Shown: positions 36,228 to 45,318, counted from the first letter of the stretch. The stretch is 64,000 nt of DNA from Parundibacterium terreum (GCF_014636315.1 NZ_BMED01000001.1:1121941-1185940); one strand, 5' to 3'. Translations and numbers: made by a program. The notes: generated by a model from the letters alone, not told the origin.

Positions 36228-36752
36228 TCAACAATGAGAAGCTGGAATTGTTGAAGCAAACGCCGCAACGTGCGAGGTAGCCACCCACACGGACACCGTC
36301 ACATTGTCTTCCGCGACCCTGGTGCCGGCATTGTAGAAGCCGAGCTTTTCCACCAGCGCGGCGGAGGCGAGATTATCCAGCACGATCTCGGCCACCACTT
36401 CGCGTGCGCCGTGCGCGAAGGCCAGCTTCAGCAAGGCCGCCACTGCGGCGGAGGCTGCGCCCTGGCGGCGGTTTTCCGGCCCTATTCCATAGGCGATTTC
36501 CACCCGGCCGTCCTGCGGTTCGCCCTTGAAGCCGCAGCCGCCGACAATCTGCTGGTCTGCATTGCGTACGATCAGGAAGCTTGCACACCAGAACTCCGGC
36601 TTGCCCTCCTCTATCCAGCCAAGCGCGCGGCTGGCCACCACTGCAGGCGGCAAGCTGCCCTTGCTGGAATGGGCGGCAAGTTCGGGAGGAATCATGGATG
36701 CGGCAAGTATGGCCAATTGGTCGCGGGTAAGCGGTTGCAGCGAGAAAGTCAT
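36228..36752 (-). CDS. GNAT-family N-acetyltransferase (RimJ/RimL-like)
   Basis: 174 residues. Motif A region VEIAYGIGPENRRQGAASAAV (~84-104) and the later ASAALVEKLGFYNAG (~138-152) are typical of the RimJ/RimL-like acetyltransferases that act on protein N-termini or small amines. The substrate is unknown. Its 3' end is duplicated in broken form at 29020-29133. It is convergent with the REC-GGDEF gene, only 9 bases apart, with no visible terminator between. Confidence 0.88.
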   Translation of the reverse strand: MTFSLQPLTRDQLAILAASMIPPELAAHSSKGSLPPAVVASRALGWIEEGKPEFWCASFLIVRNADQQIVGGCGFKGEPQDGRVEIAYGIGPENRRQGAASAAVAALLKLAFAHGAREVVAEIVLDNLASAALVEKLGFYNAGTRVAEDNVTVSVWVATSHVAAFASTIPASHC

Positions 36753-36919
36753 GCGAGGTCTTATGAGGAGGAATGTAATGTTTTTTTGTGTTGCGATCGT
36801 CTAGGACTTATTTGTATCTGCTTATAGGTACGCTGGCGTACAGCCAATGGCAGGCGCCCATGATATTAAATGTTTACGGTATTCAATGTTATCAGTTTAC
36901 ATTAACCAACAGGCACCAA

Positions 36920-37756
36920 ATGAAGAAGCGAGAGCCAAAAGTCGTCAATGAGCAAGCCCCATCGTTGGCTCAGGCGCTGCATCAAAATACACGCATCAAA
37001 GATGTGATAGATGAGTGTGCAGACGACCTTTCATCCGTGAATACGGTTTTAAAACAGCAGCTTGCCGATGATGTGAATGGCATAGGTGTTCAAAGTGCAC
37101 TACAAACCAGTGAATCCGTTGAGGGAAAGGTTCAGGATGCAGCTAGCCAGCTATCGTCAGTCAATCAAGCACTGGGCGAAGAAATACTAGAGCGAGGAGT
37201 TCTTGAGCAGCGTTTAGAACTAATCCAGATACAGGAGCAGGCAGCACGACACGCTTCTTTTCATGACCCCCTCACGGGGCTACCCAACAGAGTGTTGTTC
37301 AATGACAGGCTGGAACATGGGCTTGCTCAGGCAAATCGACACGGCTGGACGTTGGCGATCATGTTTGTAGACTTGAATAATTTTAAAGGCGTGAATGACA
37401 TATACGGTCACGCAGCCGGCGATCATGTATTAAAAACCGTGGCTCTACGATTAAAAGATACAATTCGCAGCGATGACACGTTCTGCAGGCATGGGGGTGA
37501 CGAATTTCTTTACCTGCTATTGGAGGTAGGAGACGAAGGCAATATCGCGGCGATTGCCGAGAAAATCACCCACGCCATTGAGCTGCCGATCGAATCGCCT
37601 TTTCCCTCAGAAGCTAAAATTCCACAAATCAGTGCCAGTATAGGGATAGCCATTTTTCCGAAAGATGGTTTGACGGCGGAAGCGCTGGTGAAAAGCGCAG
37701 ACGAGGCAATGTACAAAGCAAAAAAATTGAAAATCAATTATGTGTTTGCGCAGTAG
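36920..37756 (+). CDS. Diguanylate cyclase (coiled coil-GGDEF)
   Basis: 278 residues from ATG 36920 (AGG upstream); the frame is open further upstream, but that part looks non-coding. Residues ~1-110 are polar and helical, probably a coiled coil for dimerisation, without membrane helix. The GGDEF domain (~115-275) has DPLTGLPNRVLFNDRL, VDLNNFKGVND and RHGGDEF. The inhibitory site is complete: RSDD five residues before GGDEF. It should make c-di-GMP in the cytoplasm. It is divergent from the GNAT gene and is not obviously in the operon with the REC-GGDEF gene. Confidence 0.88.
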   Translation: MKKREPKVVNEQAPSLAQALHQNTRIKDVIDECADDLSSVNTVLKQQLADDVNGIGVQSALQTSESVEGKVQDAASQLSSVNQALGEEILERGVLEQRLELIQIQEQAARHASFHDPLTGLPNRVLFNDRLEHGLAQANRHGWTLAIMFVDLNNFKGVNDIYGHAAGDHVLKTVALRLKDTIRSDDTFCRHGGDEFLYLLLEVGDEGNIAAIAEKITHAIELPIESPFPSEAKIPQISASIGIAIFPKDGLTAEALVKSADEAMYKAKKLKINYVFAQ

Positions 37757-37874
37757 CTTGACTGACATGGCCGGGAGATTTTCCGGTAGCTGTACCATAT
37801 CGAGCAATTAGCATTGGACGATAAAGCTATCTGGAACCGCCCCTCCCTTCCCCTCCAATCAGATACCACTCCGC

Positions 37875-39434
37875 TCACAGGCTATCCAAGTGACGGCGCA
37901 GATGGGCGGCATGGGTTTGCAGAGACGCGACCGCTGTAGCGTCCATTTTTTCCAGCTGGCGGTACACCATCCCCAGCCTGTGGTTACCGGCCAGTTTTTC
38001 GCGATTGCGGTCAAAGAAATCCCAGTACAGCGCGTTATACGGGCAAGCTGTTTCACCTTCACGCTGTTTTTTGTCGTAATGGCAGCCTTTGCAATAATCG
38101 CTCATACGGTTGATGTAGGCCGCGCTGGACACGTAAGGCTTGGTCGCCATCAAGCCGCCATCGGCAAACTGGCTCATGCCTAGCGTGTTGGGCAATTCCA
38201 CCCACTCAAAAGCATCGATGTAAATGCCCAGGTACCAGCGATGCACCTCTTCTGGATGCAAACCTGCCAGCAAGGCAAAATTTCCAATGATCATCAGCCG
38301 CTGGATGTGGTGTGCATGCGCCTGTTCCAGCGATTGGGTGATGGCGCTGGCCACGCAACGCATCTTGGTCTTACCGGTCCAGAACCAGATCGGCAACGGC
38401 AAATCATGCTCGAATACATTGTGCTTTTCGTAGCCGGGCATATTGGCCCAATACACGCCGCGCACATATTCGCGCCACCCAAGAATCTGGCGGATATAGC
38501 CTTCCGCTGCTGCCAGCGGCACCCGGCCGGCCCGCCATTCTTCTTCAACGCAATTGACGACCTCGGCCGGACTCAGCATCTTGGTGTTCAGCGCAAACGA
38601 CAATAGCGAATGAAACAGCCGCCACGACTTGAAACTCATCGCATCCTGGAATTCGCCAAAGTGGGGCAATGCGTGCTGAACAAATGCATGCAATTGCCGC
38701 AATGCCTCTTCGCGATTCAGGGGCCAGGGGAATTGAGCAGCGTTAGGCTCGCCAAAGCTGCCCACACCGGCGGCAACAATTTCCGCCCATAGCGCAGAGT
38801 GGTCGTGGCGCGGCCGGAAGTCTGCCGGCTCCACAGGCACTCCCGGCCAGGATTGACGATTCTCCTGATCATAGTTCCACTGCCCGCCTTCCGGCTTGCC
38901 TGCCTTGTCCAGCAAGATCCTGTGCTGGGTCCGCATATGCCGGTAAAACTGCTCCATCAACCATTTTTTACGAGCAGGAAATAGCTGCGCAGCCTCCGCG
39001 CGCTGCGTATAAAAATGCTCGCTATCCACCGCGCGGCAAACGACCGGCTGCGACGCTTGCTCTTGCTGCCTTGCGTATTCAGTTAGCTGCTGATCCAGCC
39101 GCCACTCGTCGGGGGCCTGGTATTCCAATCGCCTGGCGCCATACAGCGCAATCACAAAATCCAGGTTGCCGGGCAGCGTCTGCCTATTGGCAGGATCATT
39201 GATTTTGAGGTAATGCACACGATGCCCAGCTTCTTGCAACTGGCGCGCAAATTCACGCATGCCCGCAAAAATGGCCAGGATTTTCTGTGCGTGGTGCAGC
39301 ACATAATCGGTTTCCTGCCTGACCTCCATCATCAGGTAGACCACATCGCTACGTGCCTCGCGATACCAGCTATGCTGCGGATTCAATTGATCGCCCAAGA
39401 CGAGCCGTATCGTCTGCGCAAAATTCCTATTCAT
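37875..39434 (-). CDS. Fe-S cluster (6-4)-type photolyase/cryptochrome (PhrB/FeS-BCP family)
   Basis: About 519 residues. The N-terminus (TIRLVLGDQLN) and the body are those of the deoxyribodipyrimidine photolyase-related protein family. Near the C-terminus, YCKGCHYDKKQREGETACPYN supplies three clustered cysteines which, with one from CVASAITQ further up, would bind a [4Fe-4S] cluster. Characterised members repair (6-4) photoproducts with blue light and FAD. ATG 39434 is favoured over a GTG 12 bases upstream, because GGGGAA lies five bases ahead and the ATG overlaps (ATGA) the restored stop of the upstream DASH gene. It is the last gene of a four-gene operon. Confidence 0.9.
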   Translation of the reverse strand: MNRNFAQTIRLVLGDQLNPQHSWYREARSDVVYLMMEVRQETDYVLHHAQKILAIFAGMREFARQLQEAGHRVHYLKINDPANRQTLPGNLDFVIALYGARRLEYQAPDEWRLDQQLTEYARQQEQASQPVVCRAVDSEHFYTQRAEAAQLFPARKKWLMEQFYRHMRTQHRILLDKAGKPEGGQWNYDQENRQSWPGVPVEPADFRPRHDHSALWAEIVAAGVGSFGEPNAAQFPWPLNREEALRQLHAFVQHALPHFGEFQDAMSFKSWRLFHSLLSFALNTKMLSPAEVVNCVEEEWRAGRVPLAAAEGYIRQILGWREYVRGVYWANMPGYEKHNVFEHDLPLPIWFWTGKTKMRCVASAITQSLEQAHAHHIQRLMIIGNFALLAGLHPEEVHRWYLGIYIDAFEWVELPNTLGMSQFADGGLMATKPYVSSAAYINRMSDYCKGCHYDKKQREGETACPYNALYWDFFDRNREKLAGNHRLGMVYRQLEKMDATAVASLQTHAAHLRRHLDSL

Positions 39435-40719
39435 GCGGTTCCCCACAAAGCACGATACAGAGAGCCCGGATCGTAGTCACGCGCCTGCTTGCACATGCTT
39501 AGACGCCTTCCCCCGCGTGGATCGGTACCGCGGCCACTGATATATAACCAGTGCCCTGATTACTATAGGGGTCATAGTCAATCAGCTGCGATTCGAACCA
39601 GGCGGCACCTGCGCGCCAATCACATTGCAGCTCGTGAACCAAATAACTGGCCACGACCTGGCGCAGACGGTTAGACAAATACCCTGTTGCCGCCAGTTCA
39701 CGCATCCCGGCGTCGACAAGAGGCTCCCCTGTCACGCCGCGCCTCCATCGCAAAAATGCGTCCGCATCATGGCTGGGTAAGGGTTTTTCCGATAACCCTG
39801 TTGCGCGATAAAGCTTGCGTCCATACTTTAGATGCAAAAATCTAAAGTAGTCCCGCCACAGCAATTCAAACCATACCCAATAAGTCCCTTCGTTGGCGCC
39901 ATGTTCTTCCTCAAAATTCTGCAGTGCTGCATAGACCGTTCTGGGTGATATTGCACCTTGCGCCAGCCAGGGAGAAAACTTGGTTGAGTAATCCGTACCG
40001 GTCAAGTTATTGCGGGTCAACTTGTAAGAATGGGCAAGCCTTAAGTCGAAGTATCGATCAAGATGTGCTAAACCAGCATTCTCCCCTCCCCAAAATGAGG
40101 GCGCATGATAGGGAAATGAGGAGCGCGGGTCAACGGCGACCAAAGGCGACGTGTTGATGGTTCGGCTAGATAGAGCCGACGCTAGCGTGGGCAACGGGGG
40201 CAGCCGGACTCGTTCCAACATGGGGGGATGAGGGAAAGTGCGAGCTGCCTCAACCAATTGACGGAACGTAGTAAAAATGTCGGGCATGCCATCAATCGTA
40301 AAAGGCAACTCGGCCAGAGATAGCAGGCTGGATTGCCAAATCGGCTCAACGTTCAAACCAGATTCTATCAGCGCTTGAACCTCATCCTGCTCTTCCGGCG
40401 CGGCTACGTCATCACACACAATACCTGTCGCCCCAACCAGTTGCGCCAACTCAAACAGCATCTGCCGTGGCTCTCCGTATATTTCCAATAAACGACTGCC
40501 ATGAGTCCGCAATTGAGATCTCAAATCAGCGAGAGCGGATGCAAGAAAATGCTTCCGATGCGGGCCGACCCGTCTAAAACCCCATTCGACGACATTGTCA
40601 TCCCTGTGATCGTGACAATACACTGGCAATAGCCTAGTGGCCTTATTGCAAGCAGCGTGAAGCGCGAGATTGTCGTGCAAGCGAAGATCATTGCGGAACC
40701 AATAAATTAAGGTCGTCAC
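39431..40719 (-). CDS. DASH-family cryptochrome/photolyase, C-terminus frameshifted
   Basis: The N-terminus TLIYWFRNDLRLHDNLALH and the FAD region (SYKLTRNNL, FELLWRDYFRFL, ATGYLSNRLRQVVASYLVH, DYDPYSNQG) are those of DASH cryptochromes, which bind FAD and act on single-stranded or looped DNA or in signalling. After SNQG the frame reads TGYISVAAVPIHAGEGV and stops at 39499. Adding one base near 39551 restores NWLYISGRGTDPRGG, then KQARDYDPGSLYRALWG, the normal family ending, and a TGA at 39431 overlapping the next start. As sequenced the protein lacks ~40 C-terminal residues, including FAD-pocket parts. GTG 40719 has AGAGGG upstream. Confidence 0.88.
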
Positions 40720-40759
40720 TGCCCGCCCTCTAACCAAGGTTTCACTATTTGGATGCCTC

Positions 40760-41506
40760 CTACCATGGGACTCTCTGGCCGCGATAATCCATAAACTGCC
40801 CTGAGTCTTCCGGAGTCAATTTATCGATCATAGACAAAATTCGAACAGCGGCAAGTTCGGGAGGTTGAATCTCGACACCGGTCCTTGCGTAATATTTAGC
40901 CAGGCGTGTATTCACCATGCCGGGATGAACCGCGACACAAATGGCTTCAGGGCTACTTCTATGCAATTCGATCGCGGCCGATCGCATCAACTGATTTAAA
41001 GCTGCCTTGGATGCGCGATAGCTATACCATCCACCTAATTGATTGTCGCCAATGCTTCCAACATGGGCAGATAAAGTCGCAAATACGCATTTGCCCGCCC
41101 TCGGCAACAACGGGAGGAAATGTTTCATGACCAATGCGGGTCCAATCGCATTGATCGCAAATGCTCTTGCCATCGCCGATGGATCAAGTTGGCGCCAGGT
41201 TTTTTCTGCAATACATCCCTCGTCACCCAGCACACCTGTAGCATCGATAACTAGTCGTATGTCCGTGCCATAGAGTTTGACCTTTTCCGCCAAAGCAGAA
41301 ATGCTTTCTTCCGACGTCAGGTCAAACGCGAACTCTCCCGATCGGGAACAATTAATGACACTGACAAAACCAGCGTCATCGCCCAGCTCCATGGCAAGGG
41401 CCTGCCCAATTCCGCCGGTGGCGCCAAACACCAGCGCCAAGCCGCCGGATGGAATGGTCGTCAACCGCAAATTTGACGAAGAACTCGGTTTCTGCGGCGA
41501 GATCAT
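40760..41506 (-). CDS. Short-chain dehydrogenase/reductase
   Basis: 248 residues. The nucleotide-binding glycine motif is LVFGATGGIGQALA (~25-38), followed by an NAIG motif and the catalytic YSYRASK (Tyr-x3-Lys, ~165-171) with the serine in ATLSAHVG. The C-terminal PGMVNTRLA is typical. It reduces or oxidises an unknown substrate with NAD(P). Similar reductases lie next to photolyase genes in other proteobacteria, so a role in the light or photo-oxidative response is likely but unproven. It overlaps the upstream HiPIP gene by 4 bp. Confidence 0.88.
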   Translation of the reverse strand: MISPQKPSSSSNLRLTTIPSGGLALVFGATGGIGQALAMELGDDAGFVSVINCSRSGEFAFDLTSEESISALAEKVKLYGTDIRLVIDATGVLGDEGCIAEKTWRQLDPSAMARAFAINAIGPALVMKHFLPLLPRAGKCVFATLSAHVGSIGDNQLGGWYSYRASKAALNQLMRSAAIELHRSSPEAICVAVHPGMVNTRLAKYYARTGVEIQPPELAAVRILSMIDKLTPEDSGQFMDYRGQRVPW

Positions 41507-41814
41507 GCCTTTTTAGCCCAAGCGATGCACCATCCCTTCGCGCTCACCAGTTTGCCTGCCATCGCTCCGCACGCACCTGAAACATCAGTCGCCTTCCCTT
41601 GATACAAAGCGCAACCTGAGCAAATATGCCCTGCAGCAAAAGCGGGATATTTTTTTGCATCGACTTTATTCGCATCCTCTTTATAGCCTAGCGCCAGCGC
41701 CTGCGGGTCTGACTCTTGCAATTTGGCCGCCTGCGCATGGGCTGAAAGCGAGAATGATGAAAGTAAACCTGCTGCGGTAGAGGTAAGCAACACGAACTGG
41801 CGGCGGCTGGTCAT
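41503..41814 (-). CDS. High-potential iron-sulphur protein (HiPIP), Tat-exported
   Basis: 103 residues. The N-terminus MTSRRQFVLLTSTAAGLLSS is a twin-arginine signal. The four cluster cysteines are in CSGCALYQG, SGACGAM and GWCIAW, the HiPIP pattern, with YPAF nearby. HiPIPs carry one electron in the periplasm at high potential. ATG 41814 has AAGGA seven bases upstream; longer frames are AT-rich non-coding. It is the first gene of the photolyase operon, an unusual partner: it may feed or drain electrons during light stress, which is inference. Confidence 0.92.
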   Translation of the reverse strand: MTSRRQFVLLTSTAAGLLSSFSLSAHAQAAKLQESDPQALALGYKEDANKVDAKKYPAFAAGHICSGCALYQGKATDVSGACGAMAGKLVSAKGWCIAWAKKA

Positions 41815-41904
41815 GGCAATTCCTTTGAGAAAAAATAAAAACATGTGGAAACGAAGAAAAATGCAAATAAAACAGCAATTTGAATTTATTTCCATCTTGA
41901 ACCT

Positions 41905-41922
41905 GTTATTAATCAATATAAC
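41905..41922. promoter_or_regulatory. Candidate operator palindrome between HiPIP operon and MerR gene
   Basis: GTTATTAATCAATATAAC has inverted arms GTTAT / ATAAC in the 205-bp divergent intergenic region. The position would suit control by the MerR protein. No known consensus was matched. Confidence 0.35.
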
Positions 41923-42019
41923 GCATATACTTGAGCAAAAATAGGCAACGAACCGAAAATATCAATCTAATTCCGGGTCAATAACAGTTCAAATCTTTCT
42001 CGTTCGAAACTATATATCC

Positions 42020-43033
42020 ATGAAATCATCCCCAGTAACCCTTTCCGAAGACCTGGTCCACACCAAGGAGCTTCCCACCTATCGGAGCGGTGCAGCCGCA
42101 CGCCTGGCCGGAATTCCCGTGGAGACATTGAGAGTATGGGAGCGCAGATATCAAGTGGCAGGACCGCAGCGCTCTCCCCATGGACAGCGACGATACTCGG
42201 AATTGGAAATTCGCCGGCTAAGCTTAATCAAACAATTGGTTGATTTGGGAAACCCCATTAGCGCCGTCGCCGAATTGCCTTCGGACCAATTGTCGAACCT
42301 GCTTGATAGCACGCATTCGCTTCGCGTGAATAGTTCGCAATCGGCAGCGATCGTCCCATTCCCGCTTCGTATTGCAATTGTGGGAGAAAGTATTGGAAGA
42401 CGGTTAGCAGGTATTGACTGGCATACTCAGTCGATTGACGTCGTCAAAAATTGCGTCAGCGTTCCTCACGCTGCAGAAGCCCTGCGCAATATCGCCATCG
42501 ACGTCCTGGTGCTCGAAGTCCTGGAGCTGATCGAGCCACCATGTGATCTTATCGAAAGCCTCAAATTGGCTTCGCGCGCTGAAGGAATCGTCATTTTATA
42601 TAGGTTCTCCCCAATGGGAACAGTACGCAGCCTGCGTGAGGCAGGCTATGTCGTGGCACACACACCGGCAGACCCGCTTGAAATTGAGGCACTTTGCCGC
42701 GTATCTTTTACCGGCGTTCCCAGGGATCGATCAAGCGTACATTCCCCAGCTTTTCCTCTGGATTCTCCACCACCGCACTTCGATGAGAAAGCGCTGACGG
42801 CAATTTCACGTTCAAGCAACATACTGAATTGTGAATGCCCCCGCCATTTGGTCGATATATTGCGAACATTGGGAAGCTTTGAAAGGTACAGCGCACAATG
42901 TGAGCGGGGTAATCCTGCGGACGCTGAATTACATGACCAACTTTATCGGATCACCGGACAGGCGCGACATTTGATGGAGTCTGCGCTGCAGATGGTCGTT
43001 GATGCGGAATCCTCTACTAAGCCGGCGCTCTAA
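42020..43033 (+). CDS. MerR-family regulator with Rossmann-like sensor domain (LitR/CarH-like relative)
   Basis: 337 residues. The MerR helix-turn-helix is at ~20-85 (SGAAARLAGIPVETLRVWERR). Residues ~115-230 look like the cobalamin-binding fold of light-sensing CarH/LitR regulators (PLRIAIVGESIGRRLAG, DVLVLEVLELI), but the DxHxxG motif that ligates cobalamin is missing. A conserved-looking C-terminal segment (CECPRHLVDILRTLGSFE) follows. It is divergent from the HiPIP-SDR-cryptochrome-photolyase operon and is its likely regulator. B12-independent LitR relatives in pseudomonads work with a separate LOV photoreceptor; none is in this window. Confidence 0.8.
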   Translation: MKSSPVTLSEDLVHTKELPTYRSGAAARLAGIPVETLRVWERRYQVAGPQRSPHGQRRYSELEIRRLSLIKQLVDLGNPISAVAELPSDQLSNLLDSTHSLRVNSSQSAAIVPFPLRIAIVGESIGRRLAGIDWHTQSIDVVKNCVSVPHAAEALRNIAIDVLVLEVLELIEPPCDLIESLKLASRAEGIVILYRFSPMGTVRSLREAGYVVAHTPADPLEIEALCRVSFTGVPRDRSSVHSPAFPLDSPPPHFDEKALTAISRSSNILNCECPRHLVDILRTLGSFERYSAQCERGNPADAELHDQLYRITGQARHLMESALQMVVDAESSTKPAL

Positions 43034-43185
43034 CGTAGAGTTTTTTTTACGCTCTAGAAATTCTCAGCCGCGCAAGATTAGGTGAATACATATCGTCGTG
43101 GTCGGCATCAAAAAAAATGAATCCGCTTGCGATCAACTGACGTAGAAGTTTATGCAATCTTGCACATACCTATTGAGAGTTGATC

Positions 43186-43737
43186 ATGCAAAAGTTCAAA
43201 TACGCGATATTGTTTTCTGCTGCCGTTGCAGTAAGTACCTTAGCTAGCGCCGCAGATGTGATGGTGGGTGGGCAAAGCATGCTGCCAAGTAAAGACATCG
43301 TCGATAATGCAGTGAACTCCGCCGACCACACAACTCTGGTCGCCGCTGTCAAGGCCGCCGGACTGGTCGATACGTTGAAAAGCAAAGGGCCGTTCACCGT
43401 CTTTGCGCCAACCAACGCCGCCTTCGCTAAACTACCCGCTGGAACCGTTGAGTCGTTGGTAAAGCCAGAAAACAAAACCACGCTGACGAAAATATTGACG
43501 TATCACGTCGTACCCGGAAAATACGATTTTATGACCTTGACAGGTGAAATCAAAAAGCACAACGGCACGACCGAATTGTCGACCGCCAGCGGTGGAAAGC
43601 TATTTTTTATGATGAATGGGCCGCATAACATCACCGTGAAAGATGAAAGCGGCGGAGTGGCCAACATTAGCACTTACGATGTGTACCAATCCAATGGTGT
43701 CATCAACGTCATCGATACCGTGTTGATGCCTAAGTAA
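43186..43737 (+). CDS. Fasciclin (FAS1) domain exported protein
   Basis: 183 residues. A Sec signal peptide (KYAILFSAAVAVSTLASA-A) precedes a single FAS1 domain with its two hallmarks, FTVFAPTNAAFAKLP (~70-84) and YHVVPGKYD (~107-115), and the ending GVINVIDTVLMPK. FAS1 proteins mediate adhesion or act in the periplasm. In several proteobacteria FAS1 genes lie with light- or sigma-controlled stress genes, so its position 150 bp behind the MerR gene is suggestive. ATG 43186 is preferred to a TTG two codons upstream. Confidence 0.92.
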   Translation: MQKFKYAILFSAAVAVSTLASAADVMVGGQSMLPSKDIVDNAVNSADHTTLVAAVKAAGLVDTLKSKGPFTVFAPTNAAFAKLPAGTVESLVKPENKTTLTKILTYHVVPGKYDFMTLTGEIKKHNGTTELSTASGGKLFFMMNGPHNITVKDESGGVANISTYDVYQSNGVINVIDTVLMPK

Positions 43738-43753
43738 GTGTCGAGATGCCGGC

Positions 43754-43790
43754 GCCGTAGGGCAATGGAATGGATTCCTCCCCCTACGGC
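43754..43790. terminator. Hairpin between convergent fasciclin and RTX genes
   Basis: GCCGTAGGG and CCCTACGGC form a perfect 9-bp stem around a 19-base loop, 16 bases past the fasciclin stop. It could be a shared terminator without T run, or a relic of the GTAGGG palindrome family. Confidence 0.45.
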
Positions 43791-43809
43791 ATCGGGTGTG
43801 CCAAACATC

Positions 43810-45318
43810 TTACACGCCATCTATACCCAGGCCGACAATGGAAGTGCCGGCCGCAAAAGGTGTTCCTGTCAGCTTGATGACCGTATCCCCGGCCGTGTAA
43901 GTGTTAGTGCTCCCTACGCTTTCGACATACACATAGGTACTGCCACCCCAGATAAATATGCCGAGGCCATTGCTGGTGACGGCTGCATTGGCGAATATAT
44001 TCAGGCAAGCCGCCAACGAACCCACTCCCGACAAATCTTGCACCGTATTGATGTTGGAGGCGACTGTGACGATGCTCGCCAGGTTGATGGTGTCCGCGCC
44101 GTTGGCGCGGTAGTCGGTAATCGTGGCCACGTTGGCGAAGGTGGATTCGCCGGCGGCGAACCTGAATTCGTTCACGCCGCCACCGCCTGTCAGGATGTCT
44201 GCACCGCCCTTGCCTATGATCACATCATTGCCGCCACCGCCATTGATGTTGTCGGCCAGGGTAGATCCTGTCAGGGTGTCGATCCCGGACGAGCCATTCA
44301 GCGTGTAGCCGGCGGTGCCGCCGGCCAGGGAGACATCTATCGTGCTGCCTGCGCTGGCTGCATTGATGATGACAGTCCCCGCATTGCTGGTTAAGGCAGT
44401 GGCAACAAAGCTTGAAATATTGCTCGCCGTGGCGCTAGCTCCCGCGCTGACCAGCATAATGTCGCCCGTCGTCAGGTCCTTGATGGTGACTGAACCGGCA
44501 TCGGCGATGAAGGTGTCATTGCCGGCACCGCCGATGAAGATGTCGTTGCCGCCGCCGCCCGTGATGGTGTCATTGCCTGCCCCGCCCGAGACCACGTCAT
44601 CGCCTGTTCCGGTATGGATGACGTCATTGCCATCGCCGCCGAAGATGAAGTTTTTACGGCTGCCCGCACCGGAGGTGTCGATGTTGTCGACGCCACTGGT
44701 TCCCAGCACAACGTATTGTGCGGTGGCGGCACTGGCCAGGCCGGAAGAGTTGGTCACAGTAAGATAGCCTTCCTTGATACTGCTCTGCTGCGTCAGCGTC
44801 GTATCACCGGCGCCAAAGCTGCCCAGGCTGCCCGTCACGGACAGCGAGATATTTCCGCCGCCGGTGGTTGCCCAAACCGTTGCGGCATCATAGCCAAGCA
44901 CCGGAGCGGATGGCGTAGGAATCGTGCCTTCCGCGATGGATTGCGCCTCCACCTGCGCATCGGTCATATGCCCCAGATATTCATACGGCGTGCCGACAGA
45001 CCAGCTTGCGGAATAGTCCACGCCCAGGATTTTATATAACTGCCGATAAGTCATCTCAGCCTGCGCGGCGCCATAGCCTTCCGACGCCAGATGCGTCACA
45101 TTGCGCAGCAAGTAGCCGGCATCGTGGTACATCGTCACCAGAGCCGATTCTGCCGCCTGCAAGGGATTGGCGCTGCTCATGATGGTATCCCAATTGCGCT
45201 CATCCAGATTGGCGCCCACCTCTCCATACAGCGCCAGGAATGCACGATTGAGTATCAATGTATTGTCGAGGCTGTAGCCTGATTTGAGGATCAAATCGGC
45301 CAGGCTGGGTTGGCTCAT
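43810..45318 (-). CDS. RTX-repeat (haemolysin-type calcium-binding) secreted protein
   Basis: 502 residues from ATG 45318, with AGGAG six bases upstream. The N-terminal ~110 residues (LADLILKSGYSLDNTLILNRAFLALYGEVG) look like the helical DUF4214-type module found at the start of many RTX proteins. Nonapeptide RTX repeats are clear at ~215-275 (GGDGNDVIHTGTGDDVVSGG and so on) and ~365-395 (GGGGNDVIIGKGGADILTGG). Such repeats bind calcium outside the cell. No signal peptide is present, as expected for type I secretion by a C-terminal signal. No HlyB/D/TolC genes are nearby. Function: extracellular or surface-layer-like protein, otherwise unknown. Confidence 0.85.
   Translation of the reverse strand: MSQPSLADLILKSGYSLDNTLILNRAFLALYGEVGANLDERNWDTIMSSANPLQAAESALVTMYHDAGYLLRNVTHLASEGYGAAQAEMTYRQLYKILGVDYSASWSVGTPYEYLGHMTDAQVEAQSIAEGTIPTPSAPVLGYDAATVWATTGGGNISLSVTGSLGSFGAGDTTLTQQSSIKEGYLTVTNSSGLASAATAQYVVLGTSGVDNIDTSGAGSRKNFIFGGDGNDVIHTGTGDDVVSGGAGNDTITGGGGNDIFIGGAGNDTFIADAGSVTIKDLTTGDIMLVSAGASATASNISSFVATALTSNAGTVIINAASAGSTIDVSLAGGTAGYTLNGSSGIDTLTGSTLADNINGGGGNDVIIGKGGADILTGGGGVNEFRFAAGESTFANVATITDYRANGADTINLASIVTVASNINTVQDLSGVGSLAACLNIFANAAVTSNGLGIFIWGGSTYVYVESVGSTNTYTAGDTVIKLTGTPFAAGTSIVGLGIDGV

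Noticed and set aside
42020..43033. Cobalamin-dependent CarH photoreceptor
   Set aside because: The DxHxxG cobalamin motif is missing, so B12-based light sensing is not supported.
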